NCBI GenBank assembly: GCA_013396525.1
Contig: VWYX01000662.1
Span: 124,001-188,000, forward strand
Source: Chaetorhynchus papuensis
Taxonomy: Eukaryota; Chordata; Aves; Passeriformes; Rhipiduridae
Length of the DNA stretch: 64,000 bases
Direction of reading: 5' to 3'
Positions 1 through 13,287 of this stretch are shown here, in pieces. Positions within the stretch are counted from its first letter, which is position 1. Each line of letters starts with the position of its first letter. A program made the position numbers and the translations under genes. Below the pieces are notes generated by a model. The model was not told the DNA's origin. It saw only the letters and a list, made by a program, of their open reading frames with translations, and made no database searches.

Positions 1-1085
1 ACCTTCTTTATAATCTCTGCAAAGCCAGCCTTTTCAGGGAAGAATTTGTTGACAGTTTAGAGATTCAAAGTCAATTTCAGTTTAAGCTCATATAGAAATA
101 GGATTTTTTCCTCCACCTCCTGTAATAATTGAAGACTAACCAGGCAGTGCACTAGTCCATAACAAAGTATCATCAATAAATACTGTCTTTAGACATGAAG
201 TGTTTGTTAGATGAAAAGCTCTATTAATGGCATTTGTTTTGTTATCTTTTGGAAATGTTCTTTGGAGGCTTAATTCACTACTGATAGAACCTGTACATTG
301 GTATGCATTGTGGATGCTGTAGATTATGTTTTTAAAGCAGAGCCGTCTTTGAAAATCCTCTTTAAAAACAGGAATAGGAATGTTGCCTTAGAGGAAAATG
401 AATGCAACTTAATATATTTTTGTATCTGGGATGACGTAGGTGGTTAAGTCATATTTTTGTAAGGTACTTAAGTTGGCAGCTGGGGGACAGCTGATCCTTT
501 TCTAAGGCAAAGCTCCATCTTACTACTGCATTTCACTTTGCAGGAGCAATGATCTGTGTTTGTGGTGTGTTGGCAGGCTGATTCCGCCTGTTAAGATGTT
601 AACATGTCCTGCTATTGTGCAAAGAAGTAGTCATTAAAGACATAATTATGCAACACTTCAGTGAAAATGGCAAAATGGGAATAAACCCATGTATGATTTC
701 TGGAATAGAATACACTGGCATAGAAATAGTCTGTGAGCACCTGTGTTTCCCTGAATGCAGTAGGAAAACAGTAGGTATAAAGCTTTCAGAGGCCTTATTT
801 AGGCTTTTAAATTGTTATTTCTGGAAAAACTAAGAGGAACACAGGTTTTGTAGAAAGAATAAGAGAGATGGAAATAAACATGGTGAGAATGGGGTATAGA
901 AGTAGTATTTCCCCCATTTTTAATCTCTTGATGACTTCTGGATGGAAAAAAAAAAGAATTAGAAGGAACTGAAGAGATATTGAAAACACTGCACTCTTAG
1001 AGTGATTTGGGCAAGAAAGGTTTTCTGCTTGGTTCAGCTCCTTCTCACAGCAGCCCAGCTTCAACTTTTCATCAGCTGAGTGTCA

Positions 1086-1200
1086 TGCCCACTTTAGTTT
1101 CAAATATGTCCAAGGATGGAGAGTCAGCAGCCTCTCTCAGCAGCCTGTTCCAATGCTTAACCACTCTCCTGGTGAAAAGTATTTGTCCTTGGTAATATAG
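1086..1200 (-). mobile_element. CR1 LINE fragment, 3' region, degraded
   Basis: Read on the minus strand, this resembles the 3' part of an avian chicken-repeat-1 LINE. On the + strand the recognisable pieces run in the expected reversed order: tccaaggatggagag, then cctctctcagcagcctgttcc, then accactctcctggtgaaaag. These correspond to the familiar CR1 stretch about a summary notice of 'wounded' repeat ends preceding the last ~150 bases of the element. The very 3' tail is missing or unrecognisable, and divergence is substantial, so this is an old 5'-truncated copy. The open frame over it has no meaning. Confidence 0.7.
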
Positions 1201-3154
1201 ACATGAGAGACACTGAATAATCTCTGGTACAAAAAAATGTGAATCTATCAATTGTACTTATCCTTCTCATGAATCAAGAACATGTGGATGTACTTTAGGT
1301 GTTTCATGGAAAAAGTTTAAATTTTAAAGGACCTTTGTGATAGGCTATTACTCTCAGGGACTGCTGCCCTCACAGGACCCAAGAGTATAGGAAGTAACAC
1401 ATCTGAGTCTATATTTGAGGCTGTGAGCCACTCATGACATTCATGCCATGCTAAGTGTTAAGGAAGAACTTATCTATAAAGAGGTTTCTTTTCGTTGTGC
1501 TTCCAAGCATCTTACTCTAAATTGTCTTGGACTGGCAGCTATTAGGATACTGAGCCTGATTGGCTGATATGGTAATAGTGTCTTGTATGATCCACTGAGC
1601 TAGAAGAGAGGATTGTTTTCTGTGGAACTGAGGAAGAAACAGTTGTCAGAAATCTTCCTTTCTGCTGTTTCTTGCTACACCAGCAACTGTCACCTGTTTT
1701 TTATTAAATATCTAAAATTAGTGTTGTATTAATGCTGATACTTTTCATTTTCATCCCAAAGTACATATATCAAGTAAAACCTTAGGCATTTGGAGTTCAG
1801 CCAGTTGTAAAAGAAGGAAGTTTATTTTACTTTTGGAGGCGTAGAAAGGGTTCTTTTTATTTCTGCTCATGTTTGGTTGATTCCTTAGGATTTAGTGTAA
1901 GAGCATAAGAATTTGGTCACACAAGAGTTAAGTGATACCCCAGTACTTTGCCTCTGACAGTGATCAGTAGTAGCTCCCAAGGGTGGGATACCAGAACTGG
2001 GTGACCATATACAGTTCTTCCCAGGTCTTTCCAGACTTCCAGTGATCTGTAGCCCAGGGAATTCTTGAGACAGTGCCTTTGTGCTCAAGTACAAAATACA
2101 GCGTGTGTGCATATTCTGTTCTGGGCAGTTTGTCCTCTTACTGATAATTTGGGGTATATGTGCCTAATTCCAAAATACTACAAAATTTGGATCACGTCAT
2201 AAACAAAAATGTCTTTTAGCGATTGTGTAAATGACTTTTGTATCAAGGAGCTGCTTTGACATTTCGAGTGCCAGAACTGATTGCGCTGCACCGCAGCAGA
2301 TCTGACTCATTATGTCAGCATTTTATGGCACTCAGGTAAGCGTGTTTACAAAGTAGCAGTAAACCTTTCTGATGTGCAATAACATTTCAGTAGTTAATGT
2401 AGTGTTCCACTGCATATTAAATTTTACCACTTCTGTGCAAATTTACGATAAGCAGAAATGCAAGGAAAGGCTGTAGATGTTTGTAAAATAGACCCTGCTG
2501 GATTGAATTCAAGGCCTAGTTTTACAGTGTATGTTTGGTCTAGCTGATGATGTGGTTAATGGTAAATTTTGAAATGTTTGCTTTTGCAGAAGATAAATTC
2601 TTAGTTTCTACAAATGTTAACACCTTTTTCAGGACTTTGTTGCTATTAGTCTTGTAGCTCCTAGTCCAAAAAGAAAAAAGAACATAGTATAATTTCATGA
2701 AACTACTTGGTGAACTTGACTAATTTCAATAAATATAATAGCATACTATTGATATGGCTGTTTTGAAGAGTTCGTATTTTGTGTTGAAAATATTTTAGAA
2801 AAGCTGTATTGGTAGAGAAATTCTCTGTTACAAATAACTAATTCAGTCAGTGTTAACTTGTGTTAACTGCCTATTTACTTCCTAGACTTAGCTTTGTCAA
2901 AGAAATCTGCATAATTAGTCCTTATGTTTTTTCTGCTTGCAATTCAAAAAACTCCTGGAGTTTGGCAAGCTGCTTAAAATTTCAAGAGGAACTATTTTCT
3001 CATTTTAAAAATAGGATAGTACCTGGTCCATGCTAATGTCTCCAGGGGTTTTGATGTCCTGTGATGTTTCCCGTATTGTATGAATATGAAATATATGTAT
3101 GTTAAAATCATATGCTAGAGCTTCCAGATACTGGTGTTGAGTTTGGTTTGAAGG

Positions 3155-3187
3155 TGGATGGATGCTGGATGGATGCTGGATAGATGA
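3155..3187 (+). repeat. Short GGATGGATGCT tandem repeat
   Basis: An 11-bp unit of the form ggatggatgct is repeated about 2.5 times, and the last copy is degenerate (ggatagatga). Confidence 0.8.
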
Positions 3188-4743
3188 ATCACTGAAAATG
3201 TATGTAATTTCCTTTTTCATGCTATGCTGTTATAAGTAGTAAAAAAATATCTAATCAGTAACAAAGTTTATGGATTAGCTCTAAAAGATCTGAAAAAGAA
3301 GATTAAATAACAAAAATGCATCTAGAATCATATCTTTATCAGCAATTTTGAGTACCACAATAATGACAGTAGTATATTTTTATTCCGGTTGCAAGTGCCT
3401 CCAGCATATTCAACACCGGGTGTGTTTAGTATGCAAGCTGAACTGCTATTACACATTTCAACAGCAGCATACCACAAATAAATCTCAAATATTTCACAAT
3501 GTTGTTATAGATGCTATCGTTGTCTTTAACACATAGTGCTAAAATCCTGAAATTCAGAGCACAACATGCTGGCACAAGCAGGAGTTTCAGATGTAGTGTG
3601 ACAATTAAAGTATTTCTTCTTTCTGATGTTGCTGAGCAGGTAATGATACCAACAAAATTATAATCTGTAACTGCTCGGAGTCCTGGTGTCATCTGTAGAG
3701 CTCCAAATACTTTGCTAGTTCAGTTTGCCTTTTATAACCCCAAAGGAAGAAAACTGCTTGTGTAAGATAAACAAAATATGAAGAATCAGTGCCATTTTCA
3801 TTGGTTTTTTTAAGATTTATTTTAGGCTGTATATTCAGAATAAATAGTAAAATGGCAGTGATAATTGCTGTATACTGTGTGCAGCACTGAGCACGAGCAG
3901 AGCTGTTGCCATTTGAAGAAGAACATCTCAAGAGCCAGATATCTTTGAAGTCAAGTCTGGGTTTATTTTAAACATCATCTGTCTGGATTTCTAAATAAAT
4001 ACAGGCCTAGTCATTTGCTTTCTATAGTGCCTGAGCATGTAGAAATAAGAACAAAAATGTCAATGTGTACGGGATTGGTCCAGGTCTGAGATATTCTGTG
4101 CTAGGAGCTTATTTCTATGGTGGCTGGAACAAAAAAAAAAAAACAACAACTCACCACCCCACATCTCTTGCCTGTAATTAGTCCCAAGCAAGCCCTGCTT
4201 TGTTCATCTTTTCAATCTGAAAAAATCTCAGCTCCCAGCTTGGCCCTAAAATAATCAGCAGTGTAAATCACAATTGATATAGTTATTTCAACTGCTGTCA
4301 CCATGAAGACAGCTCAAGCTCTGACTACTGGCAGCTACAGGATGCCAGGCATCTCCAGGGCTCCAGGTAGCTCTGGGCAAGCCCTAGAAGCAGCTGCTGC
4401 AGGGACTTGCTGTCAGCCTGCTGTCCCAGCAAAGATCCACCTGAGTCTTACTGCATCTTCTCCAGAGATGGTTTGTTCTGGTGGTGCTGCTGCAGTGCGA
4501 AGTCTTGCTCTTCATTTTCTACCCAGAAGATACTGCGTGTATAAACTAAATTTTTGTGCTGCAGGGCAGAATATCAGCTGATAGAAGAGACAGAGGTATG
4601 TGAAGCCAGCAGTGGCATATTAATATTTATTATCCAGAGCTTTGGTTCAGGCTAAGTCCCTGTGCCATAGCCCTGTCTTTGTAGCAAACTTGCAAAATAA
4701 TGTGCCTGTTATTTTTCGCTCTCTGCTTTTTATGATAATATAG

Positions 4744-4876
4744 ATTCCCAAAATCACAGAATGGTTAATGAAACTTAAAGACCATCTAATTCTAACCTCT
4801 CTGTCATGAGCAGGGACATCTTCCACTAGACCAGGTTGCTCAAAATCCCATCCAGCCCTGAACATTTCAAGGACAC
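4744..4876 (-). mobile_element. CR1 LINE 3' end fragment
   Basis: This is a minus-orientation CR1 tail. On the + strand it starts with aaaatcacagaatggtta, continues with aagaccatctaattctaacc, catgagcagggacatcttcc and actagaccaggttgctcaaa, and fades after ccatccagccctgaacattt. That is the diagnostic order of the reversed CR1 3' end. It is truncated at the element's 5' side after about 130 bases. Mismatches to the remembered consensus are spread throughout, which indicates an old insertion. Confidence 0.88.
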
Positions 4877-6920
4877 TTAAATGAATTGTATTCTAGAGTA
4901 CCTTGTAAAGGTGTCCTGTTGGCATTATTTAGTTGGTTATAGAATTAAACTTTCTTTTTTAGCGACAAGGAGACTTGAGTGGCACTGTGAAACCCAGAAT
5001 GAGACAGGAGACCCTAAACTGCAACCTACAGCCATCAGCACTAGGGTGCTGCAGCTCAGTGAGGGGAATTCCCTTTTGGTGTTGTAGGCATCCTCTGAGA
5101 AGAGAATGACAGCTGCACGCTTGTCTGGTTTTAGGAATATTTTGTGTAGACTTGGCCCACAGATCCACAGTGTTGACTGCGGTCTTCTGCTGGAAATTGG
5201 TTGTGGCTTCTCTACCTCCTGTAAGTGTGAATATGTGAATGAGCCTCAAGATGTGGAGACATCACCTATTGCTTAATTTATCCTACAGTGGTTATTTTCT
5301 AGGAGGCGTGTATCAACAAATATTTCTAGTAACTGACAGAAAAAGTGCTGACTGACGTGTTAACATTTCTAGATAATGAGATCTGTAGGGAAAATATAAT
5401 CTTTGGAAGGTTCTGGATGAACTGCAACTAGTCTGATTAACTTTTTGTGTGTCTGTATCAACTTTTGCTGATTTTATTCAGTGTAATTGCATGACTGCAA
5501 GACTTAGGTTCTTGGAATAGTGTTACTGCAGTTTCCTGTTCTAACTAGCTTGTGTCTTACATTTCTATCCTAATTTCTCTGCTGTTGCATGTGCTTAGTG
5601 AGCACTTTTAGTGATTTTCATGTTGTAGCTCATGTTTACCTAAGGCAGGCCTATCAAGCAAAGCGTTTTGGTTGTAAAATGGAGCTATGATGACTCTTAG
5701 TATTACTGAGGGATTTTTTTCCTTTTCTGGCAGGAAAGTGTTGAAGCAAATTTCTTTTGCAACTTTTTCTTTTTATTCTCTTTTTCTTTGGCCATCTCTT
5801 GAGTGCCAGTAAAATGGGTGGGTTTTTATGTTTCATTAGCATTTCTTATAAGGTCTGCCTTTAGACCAGTACCCATTTTCTAAATTGTACTTCTATAGGG
5901 TTGCAAAAAATCATGGTAACCAGATGCAGTATTTGTCTCTGGCCTGGCAAAGTGTTAGATTTAACAAAAGAAGCTAATAAAAATGTTCAAATTGACCCTT
6001 CTCATCATTTGGACTTCTTGGAGCTCAATCAATCACTCATTATTATCAGAGTTATTCACACAGAGGCAGAAATGCTAGTGTTTCTCATAATCAGCCCTTG
6101 AGCCAGACATAATTTGCAATTTGAAGCATTGTATTTGGAAACAATAATGCATTAAAATGAACAGAGCAGGAATTAGAAGTGAGAGAACGCGTTGACGAGT
6201 AGCCATGGTTTAAACCTTTCTCTAAGGATCCTTAGTGGACACTGGCAATTAGAGGCACACAGTGCAGTACTGTTCGTACCCAAATGGGTCCACGATTTTT
6301 AAACTGCTCTGCTGAGTGTGCCAAATGCAGCAGCAGAGGTTGCCCACCTTGCTGCGTGGCTGCCGGGCAGCAGTGGGCACATGGGGAGCGCCGGGGTAAG
6401 GTGGTGGCACCTGTTTGGCGCAGTGTGAGCCAGAGACACAGGGCTGAACCTGGCACTGGGGTGTAGGATTTTACTTCGTCCCAGAAAAATTGCTTATGCT
6501 GTAGAAGAATGACTACACTACTTTAGATTGTCAGGAACTTGTTCGTAGTGGCTGTGGTTGATGCTGAGAATTTGGGAATTTTTTGTTACCCCCATGTATG
6601 GCATTATGTATTGCAAAGTAGAGAGTTGTATGTGTGCTTTTATGTGTGCAGTCTGTGAGTTAGCATACTGCAGGCTGTCACTCAGGCTTTTGCAGGAGCC
6701 TGCTCTTTACTCTGTAAATGAGGCTTTATTTTTTTTTTTTTTGGAGTTTGTATTTACAGTCTTTCAATTACTGTTTAGTCCCTTGCTGCCCAGTACTGCA
6801 CTTTAGAACAGGGCACTGCAGTCTTGATGGGCACATTCTGTGTGAGAGAGGTGGCAGGAGAATTTTCAAGCACATGACATCACAGTACACAACACAAAAA
6901 TCACAGTACAAAAGTATGAG

Positions 6921-6972
6921 ATTATATATTTATAATATATATATTAAGAATATATATATATATAATATAAAA
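6921..6972 (+). repeat. AT-rich (TA)n microsatellite
   Basis: An interrupted run of TA dinucleotides spans about 50 bases, with an internal ttaagaa interruption. The nearby open frames simply read through it. Confidence 0.9.
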
Positions 6973-8978
6973 AGACTGAATAGCTTGGCTGGGTCCCATG
7001 TATGAGGTAGAGCTACTTTCTTTAATGACAAGTAGCAAACAGTGTATCAGATTTAAGCTTGGGGCAAGTAACTGTGGTCAATAAATGCTCCTTTTTTTGA
7101 ATACATACATAGCATTAAAGAGCTTTGGTGACAAACTTTAAAATGCTTAGACTGTTATGAAATGTCCATTAAAATGTCATGTACTACTTCTGTGGTTGCT
7201 CCCATCATTGATGACTGTTAACAAAATTCTACCTAAGCAGCAGCTTTTTTTGATATTCCTGGCTCCTTCAGGGATGCCACAATCCCCAGTTTAACAGGTT
7301 TTGGCTGACCACCGTGAATATGAATTATTTATGGCGACTTTTACTGTGCTGTGGTATTGCTTACTGAGTAGATTTGGATATCTCTGTTTGCTGTCTTGCT
7401 CCTGTCTTTCCAATAGTATCATTGTAAAATTTTTCATACTTCCTTTGACCTTCTCAGACTGCTTTTCAACTACAGTAGTTTGAAGTAGTTGCTAGAGTTT
7501 TTTTCTGATTTCTTGTGCTCTTTTTCATTTATTTATTAGAGCTGTCCATGGCTCCAGCTAGCTTCAGGCAATCATGAGTAGCAATGCAAGATTGTCTTCT
7601 GTTTAGAAACTTGCAAACAGATGGTCCTTCCATAAAAGAAATCTGTTTTTAAAAGTTCCACCATTTTATTCTGGAAGTAAATATTACAAATACTTAAGTT
7701 GTGAAAAGAGAGTGCCTTGGTGTGAATAATATTCTGCCTGTTGTGTCATGCCTTTCAGGAAATGTTGTCAAAACTGTTTATGAAAATAATTGAATGAAAC
7801 CTCATGACATGTCTCTTGGTTTGGCATCATACCCATTTTCAATGAAGTTGGGATACTGACTCACAACGACAGGCAGATTACGTTTCACTGGCTGGAAACA
7901 CTTATGGATCCCATATGTTGTTTCCATTTCTTCCCAGGAAGTTGTTGTGGGAATCACCGGTGCTGTTGTACGTGAAGTGTTGCGATATGTGCGCCGTCCT
8001 GGCTGCTCCCTTTCAGCAAACTTAGTTCGGTGAGATGTGCTAGAATATCCCCTTGAATGGGGCTTAGAAATGTTTTTTTAATGTTTCCAAAGGAAGTGAT
8101 CCGGAGGCTGCTGAGAGAAAATGTGTGAACAGAACACAGAAGACCTTCACATGCTTTACAGTATTCAGGCCCAAGGTGGGCACTTCAGAGGGCTGATACT
8201 TTGCAGTTACAGCCACTTTGATTCTCATGCTTTAAATTTCCGTGTTTGTGGCTGGCGTGTGAGTTCCTTTATTGCTTGAAGGCAAACATCGCTGGCCTGA
8301 AGAGATACAGGTGTACCTTTTCAGGGTATTCTTCATTTTCATGAGTTACCTATGACCTTTTGTAATGTGCTTTTCTTGGTTTGTGACAGCAGAGTTCTCC
8401 AGGAACCCTCCTGGCAGGGGTCTTCTGCTGAATGTTGCACCAGAAGGATTGCTGCTTTATCAATTTTAACATAGGCAAGGAAATCCATGGAAAATGAAGC
8501 TATCAGTGTCTGTTTTAATTATGCCCACAAGCTCCAGCATCAAGGTGCCTGCACATCAGTGCTTCTGTGTCATCTCAGGACAGTGCTGCTGCTGAGTCAC
8601 TCCAGCAGTCACTGCACTCCCTCCCAACAGGTAGAATTGGATCTGCTAATTTGATTAGTAGCATGTGATAACAGGCTGTTTCTAGAAATCCATTGCAAAT
8701 ATGTAAATGTTTACACTTAAGAGCTTGTTTTTAAAAATAGCACTTGCACAATTTTGCTTGGAATGGGAGGCTCCTAAACCTTCAAGTCATCACTAAAGAG
8801 GGTGGCTTTTGTTTGTGTGCTACGTTAAATCCTTGTTTTTTGGGGTTTTTTTAGCGACAGAATGGTTTTGTGTGTCACAATACTATGTTGCAATATAAAT
8901 CTTATGATTTTGCTGATACAGCAGGGTGGAAAAGATTACAGAAATCATTGCAAAATCATTCAAGCAGTGTTTACATTA

Positions 8979-8998
8979 TGTGTGTCTGTGTGTGTGTG
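8979..8998 (+). repeat. (TG)n microsatellite
   Basis: Ten TG-type dinucleotides with a single C interruption. Confidence 0.85.
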
Positions 8999-11900
8999 AA
9001 TACTGTTTGCTACTATGGGGAAAAGAGCATGCCTTGAAGATAGAAAACACTGACAAAATAGCTCAAGACACTTACCAATTGTTAATTTTTAATGATGGAC
9101 TTTTTTCTATTAAGGAACATAATGCTACTGAACTTCTGTCTCAATCAATTTTTGTGTTTTTTCATTAATCAACTAATGCATGTTTCTTCTGTAGCTCTTT
9201 ATTCTAATGAAATATGTGGATGATTTGGCAGACAACAATGATCTCATCAGTAACGCATCAGAGTAAAATCCATTTAGCAGATTATGCGTATGTTATTTTT
9301 GTTATATCAAGGATGTTGATACATATTCTTTTAAACTGAATTTTTTTTGAGATAACTTGTAAATGTGGAATTTCTGTTGTTACCACTCATGCATCCTTCT
9401 TGCTTCACTTGTTCTATCTGTATTTATGTCTATTTATGCAAAATCACTTACATGTTCTTTATGTCACATATGTATTTTATGTACATTTCACATACTTTTT
9501 TATATGTACGGTATCATGTTGTAGCTTGAGCTTGTTCTTTAAATGTTCTGCTTTGCTGTCTTCTCTGTTGAGCCTCATACTGTTCATTTGCTTTGATGCA
9601 CTGGCCCAAAGCCACTGAAGGCACTTATTAGTCAGTGCCTCTCTGTTCAGTGTGATAGACTTTGGATTAGGTCACCTCCTAGTTGGTGACAGTCATTCAA
9701 GCAAGTAAGCTTGAAAGTGAGCCAGCTGGGGACTGACAGAGAGGTTTGGGTATTCATTTTAGTTTGATTAGATTATCCAGAGTTCATGAGGTTTCCTGTT
9801 TGAGGGTCAAGCTTACGGCATACAGGTCTGTGTTCTCATCTTTTTATTAATAACAATGTGACAAACCAGTATCACGGGGCCTGAGGATGGTCCTTTCCTC
9901 TGATGTGAGTTGGCTGTCATGTATTAGAGATCATACATTTAAAAGATGGTCCTCTTACAGTTTTTAATTTCTTCATTTACTGTGGTTCCTGTTGTTGGCT
10001 GAATTTGAGGACTAGGTCTGTGGATCTGTGAATATGACTTTGAGCATTTACACTTATCTTCAAACTTTCTCCAACCCTTAATGTTAAAGGAGAATTAAGA
10101 AGATATAAATTAAGTAGAACTCTGGAGTATCTTGGCAATTAGAGTGAACAAGATTTCAGCTGCTCTCTTTCATCAATTTCTCACACTCTTGGACAGACAG
10201 GGTATTTTTAATTTACAACCTGTATTTCAGTTAGTCATAGAAGTTTCTTCTTTGCTTGAGCAGCTACAGAATAAAATTAAACTACATTTTAGCTATACTT
10301 TTTATAACAGGGTTTAAATGAGATACCTACTGAATAAACAAGCTGTTACATGAAGTAAACATTGTTAGTATTATGAAGAGATTATTCTATAACCATACAG
10401 TTTGTGTCTTCAAAGAAGTACTAAGCTATATCTATGAAAGCATATATTTATGAACAGAATGGTAATTTTTTTATTACTTGGGGTTTGGATGAAAATGCAC
10501 ACTTCTTTTCTGCTCTTTATTTTCTACCCTGAGTAATATTCTGTGCTCTGCTTCTAAGAATTGAGATTGAGGGAAGTGGTGGCCACAGGTCAGTGTTGTG
10601 CTTTGGTGGCTGCAGGTGCTTCAGAGGAGCTGGTATAGCTCGAGCTTTAGCAACAGAACTGTTTTCCTCATGAATATGGTAACTTGGTGAGGCAGTAGTG
10701 TGCAATTTGGTTGCACGTCATGTAGTAGCTCGTGTCTGTGCATTGGTATCTTGTGCAGTGATTTAGGCTGGGCTTTTATAGCTTGCAGTCAAATTGTTGG
10801 CACTGAACATAGCAAAAGAAAAGAGTTTGGAATTAGATTCTCAACTGTCTGAACATCAGTGCCACAGATGCTCCTTTTCTGCATGGTTTTGGTTTTTAAT
10901 TCCAAAATTAGTAGTTTCTGCCTTTGTTTTTACGCACTGTCCTCCTTTTCACTAATGCAAGGAGCGTTGCTGGCACAGATGCTGAGTGATGGAGTTTTCG
11001 TGTATGTATCAGAAGGAAAGTTGTCATTTCATTTGCATTTGTAAGAACTCCAACAAGTATCCCAGCAGCCAGCCCCCCAGCAGTGAGCATGAGACCATCT
11101 CAGGTTCAGACAAATGCCTGAAAATCACCAAGTGCTTGAGGCACTCTAACCAGCTGAACGCAGCAGAGAACTGCTCCTGTGTCTGGGGAGGGAGCAGCCA
11201 GGGCCGGGATCACAGCGCTTGGCTGTATCCTCAAGGCCTTGCAAAAGCCTAGAGTCTCTCTGGCACAGGAAAAATGGATGGTGATTTCTGTTTTACAAGG
11301 GAGAGATCTTTGATTGCACTTTGTGAGTTTCAGTCTTAGGCTGTTCTCAGTAAGTGAGCAGTCACTAGTGGGAGAACTTATTATGTGGGTGTGCCAGGCC
11401 ATTCAATATATGGATTATGGAAAAAATAGAATTGGAAGCGGTAAGGCTCCAAATTTGCCATGGGTCATGTACGGTACATACATCCTAATTCCATCTCTCC
11501 TTCCTTTTGACTACCTGAGCAGTAAAACATAAGGTTCACAATGATGCAAAGCCTGGTGGCTTGCAGGGAAGGTGTCACACACATTGATGTTCATGGGGCA
11601 AGTCAGGGACTAGACCAGTTGCATTTGTAAGGAGGTGAAATTTTTACATAGGCAAGCCAGATCTTTGCACTGAGCTGATGCATTCAGTTCAGGGTGTTGT
11701 AAAAGTACTGGGAGTAATTCTGGGGACCTGACCCAGAGTTTTGACTCACACAACTAAACAAAAGCCACCAAAGGGCAGCAGAAAGGGCTTTACCTCTGGT
11801 GTGCAGACAGTGCACAGTAACTGTGGGATGTTTTGAAGGGATATTGCATAGACTGCTTGAATTTCACTGGTCTGAATAGTCTTATTTTTCAGTTAATATT

Positions 11901-13275
11901 CATGAATAGGAAACATCTTTTATATGAGTAGGAAACATCTACCTGAAGAAATTAGGACAGGAGATTTTCAATAGCTTTACATCAGTGTAGTCATACCACA
12001 GTACAGCTGATAGAGTTTTAACAGTTGGCTTTAATGGTGTGCCTTAGCATTGCTGGATGCTGCATTTCTGTAGTTAAACATAGCTTGAATATGACTGTTA
12101 AATAAATAATTTATAAATGTCTGTTATAAATTTGGTGGAGAGGATGCTGATTTGGGCTGTGGGTTTCATTACTACTATAAATCATACTTCATGAAGCAAA
12201 CACTTTTAATAGAAGTAAATAATAAACACTTTTATTGCTAGCAAGAGTAATCTTACCAAAGACTCTGACTGATGTTTGGAGTGGGGAGTGTTGACTGCTC
12301 CTACAGAAATAAAGGAGCTGTGTGGGGGTGTACAAATGTATCTCTGTCACAGTTATTTTCAGCACCTTTCTCAAGTGCTTGGTGGCCCTCTCAGCATCTT
12401 CTTGAGATGCTATCTTATCATCTTCTCAAATCTTTGTGATTGTTAAGCCTCAGTTAAATTGTGCATTGTGCTAAAAACAGGAAGCCACAATCACGGAGCA
12501 GGGAGGATGTTGTTTGTTATTCTGGGTTCCAGGGTAGGGACAGTACAGTTAATGTTGCTGAACTTGTTACAGGCAGTGGTGATTATGGCAGATATATCAC
12601 TTCTGCGGGAGACAAAGTCCAGAGAAGGCACCTGTGCAAGACCACCATGGTTCACACTCTGCCAGGCTGTCCACTGCTGGGATGACCACTGAGCTTGTCA
12701 GAGATGGGCACTGGAAAGTCTCCGATCAGAGTGGGAACACTATGGCCACCCTCTGAAATGCTTGGGAAAGAACCAGAGCTGTCTTCCAGAGGCTTTTATC
12801 AGGATGGTCCTCAGGGGCAGAGGGAACATTAATTCCCAGATGATTGGAAGAAAACCCTGAAAGAGAAGAAGGGTTGTTGCCAGAGCTTGCTCGTGACTCA
12901 AAGCAAACCAAGCCCTGGTGCTGCTCCAAGTGGTCCCTGTGTGGTGCCTACCTCTGCCTCTGTGGGAATGCACACGAGCCTTGTGTGCTCTGGACTTGAG
13001 TGGTTGGATCTGGAAATTCAAACCATTGAATTTTGCTAGGCTTCCATTACGTGTTAACATTAGAAATGCTCTCCCCACAATCATGCAGCCTGACCAGACA
13101 TTTACTAGATTGCTTACAAGGATTATTAGAAATTTCCTGTGTACTTTATTTTTTTAATAAGGTATTGATTTCACTATATATCTGTTCATACTTGCAATGA
13201 ATTGATTTATGGTGGCAGAAATTCTGTTTTGCTGCCAAAACCTAATAGGCAATAACTAATTCAATTTTTTTCTTT

Positions 13276-13287
13276 CCCCCCCCCCCC
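13276..13287 (+). repeat. Poly-C tract (12 C)
   Basis: A run of 12 C is preceded by a T-rich tract and followed by T7. Length is likely to be unstable in sequencing. Confidence 0.85.

Noticed and set aside
4131..4148. A-rich tract as a retroposon tail
   Set aside because: Nothing recognisable precedes it and no target-site duplication was seen. Probably a simple homopolymer.
12740..13084. 114-codon minus-strand open frame
   Set aside because: No family recognised, and overlapping frames on both strands are similarly open in a GC-richer patch.
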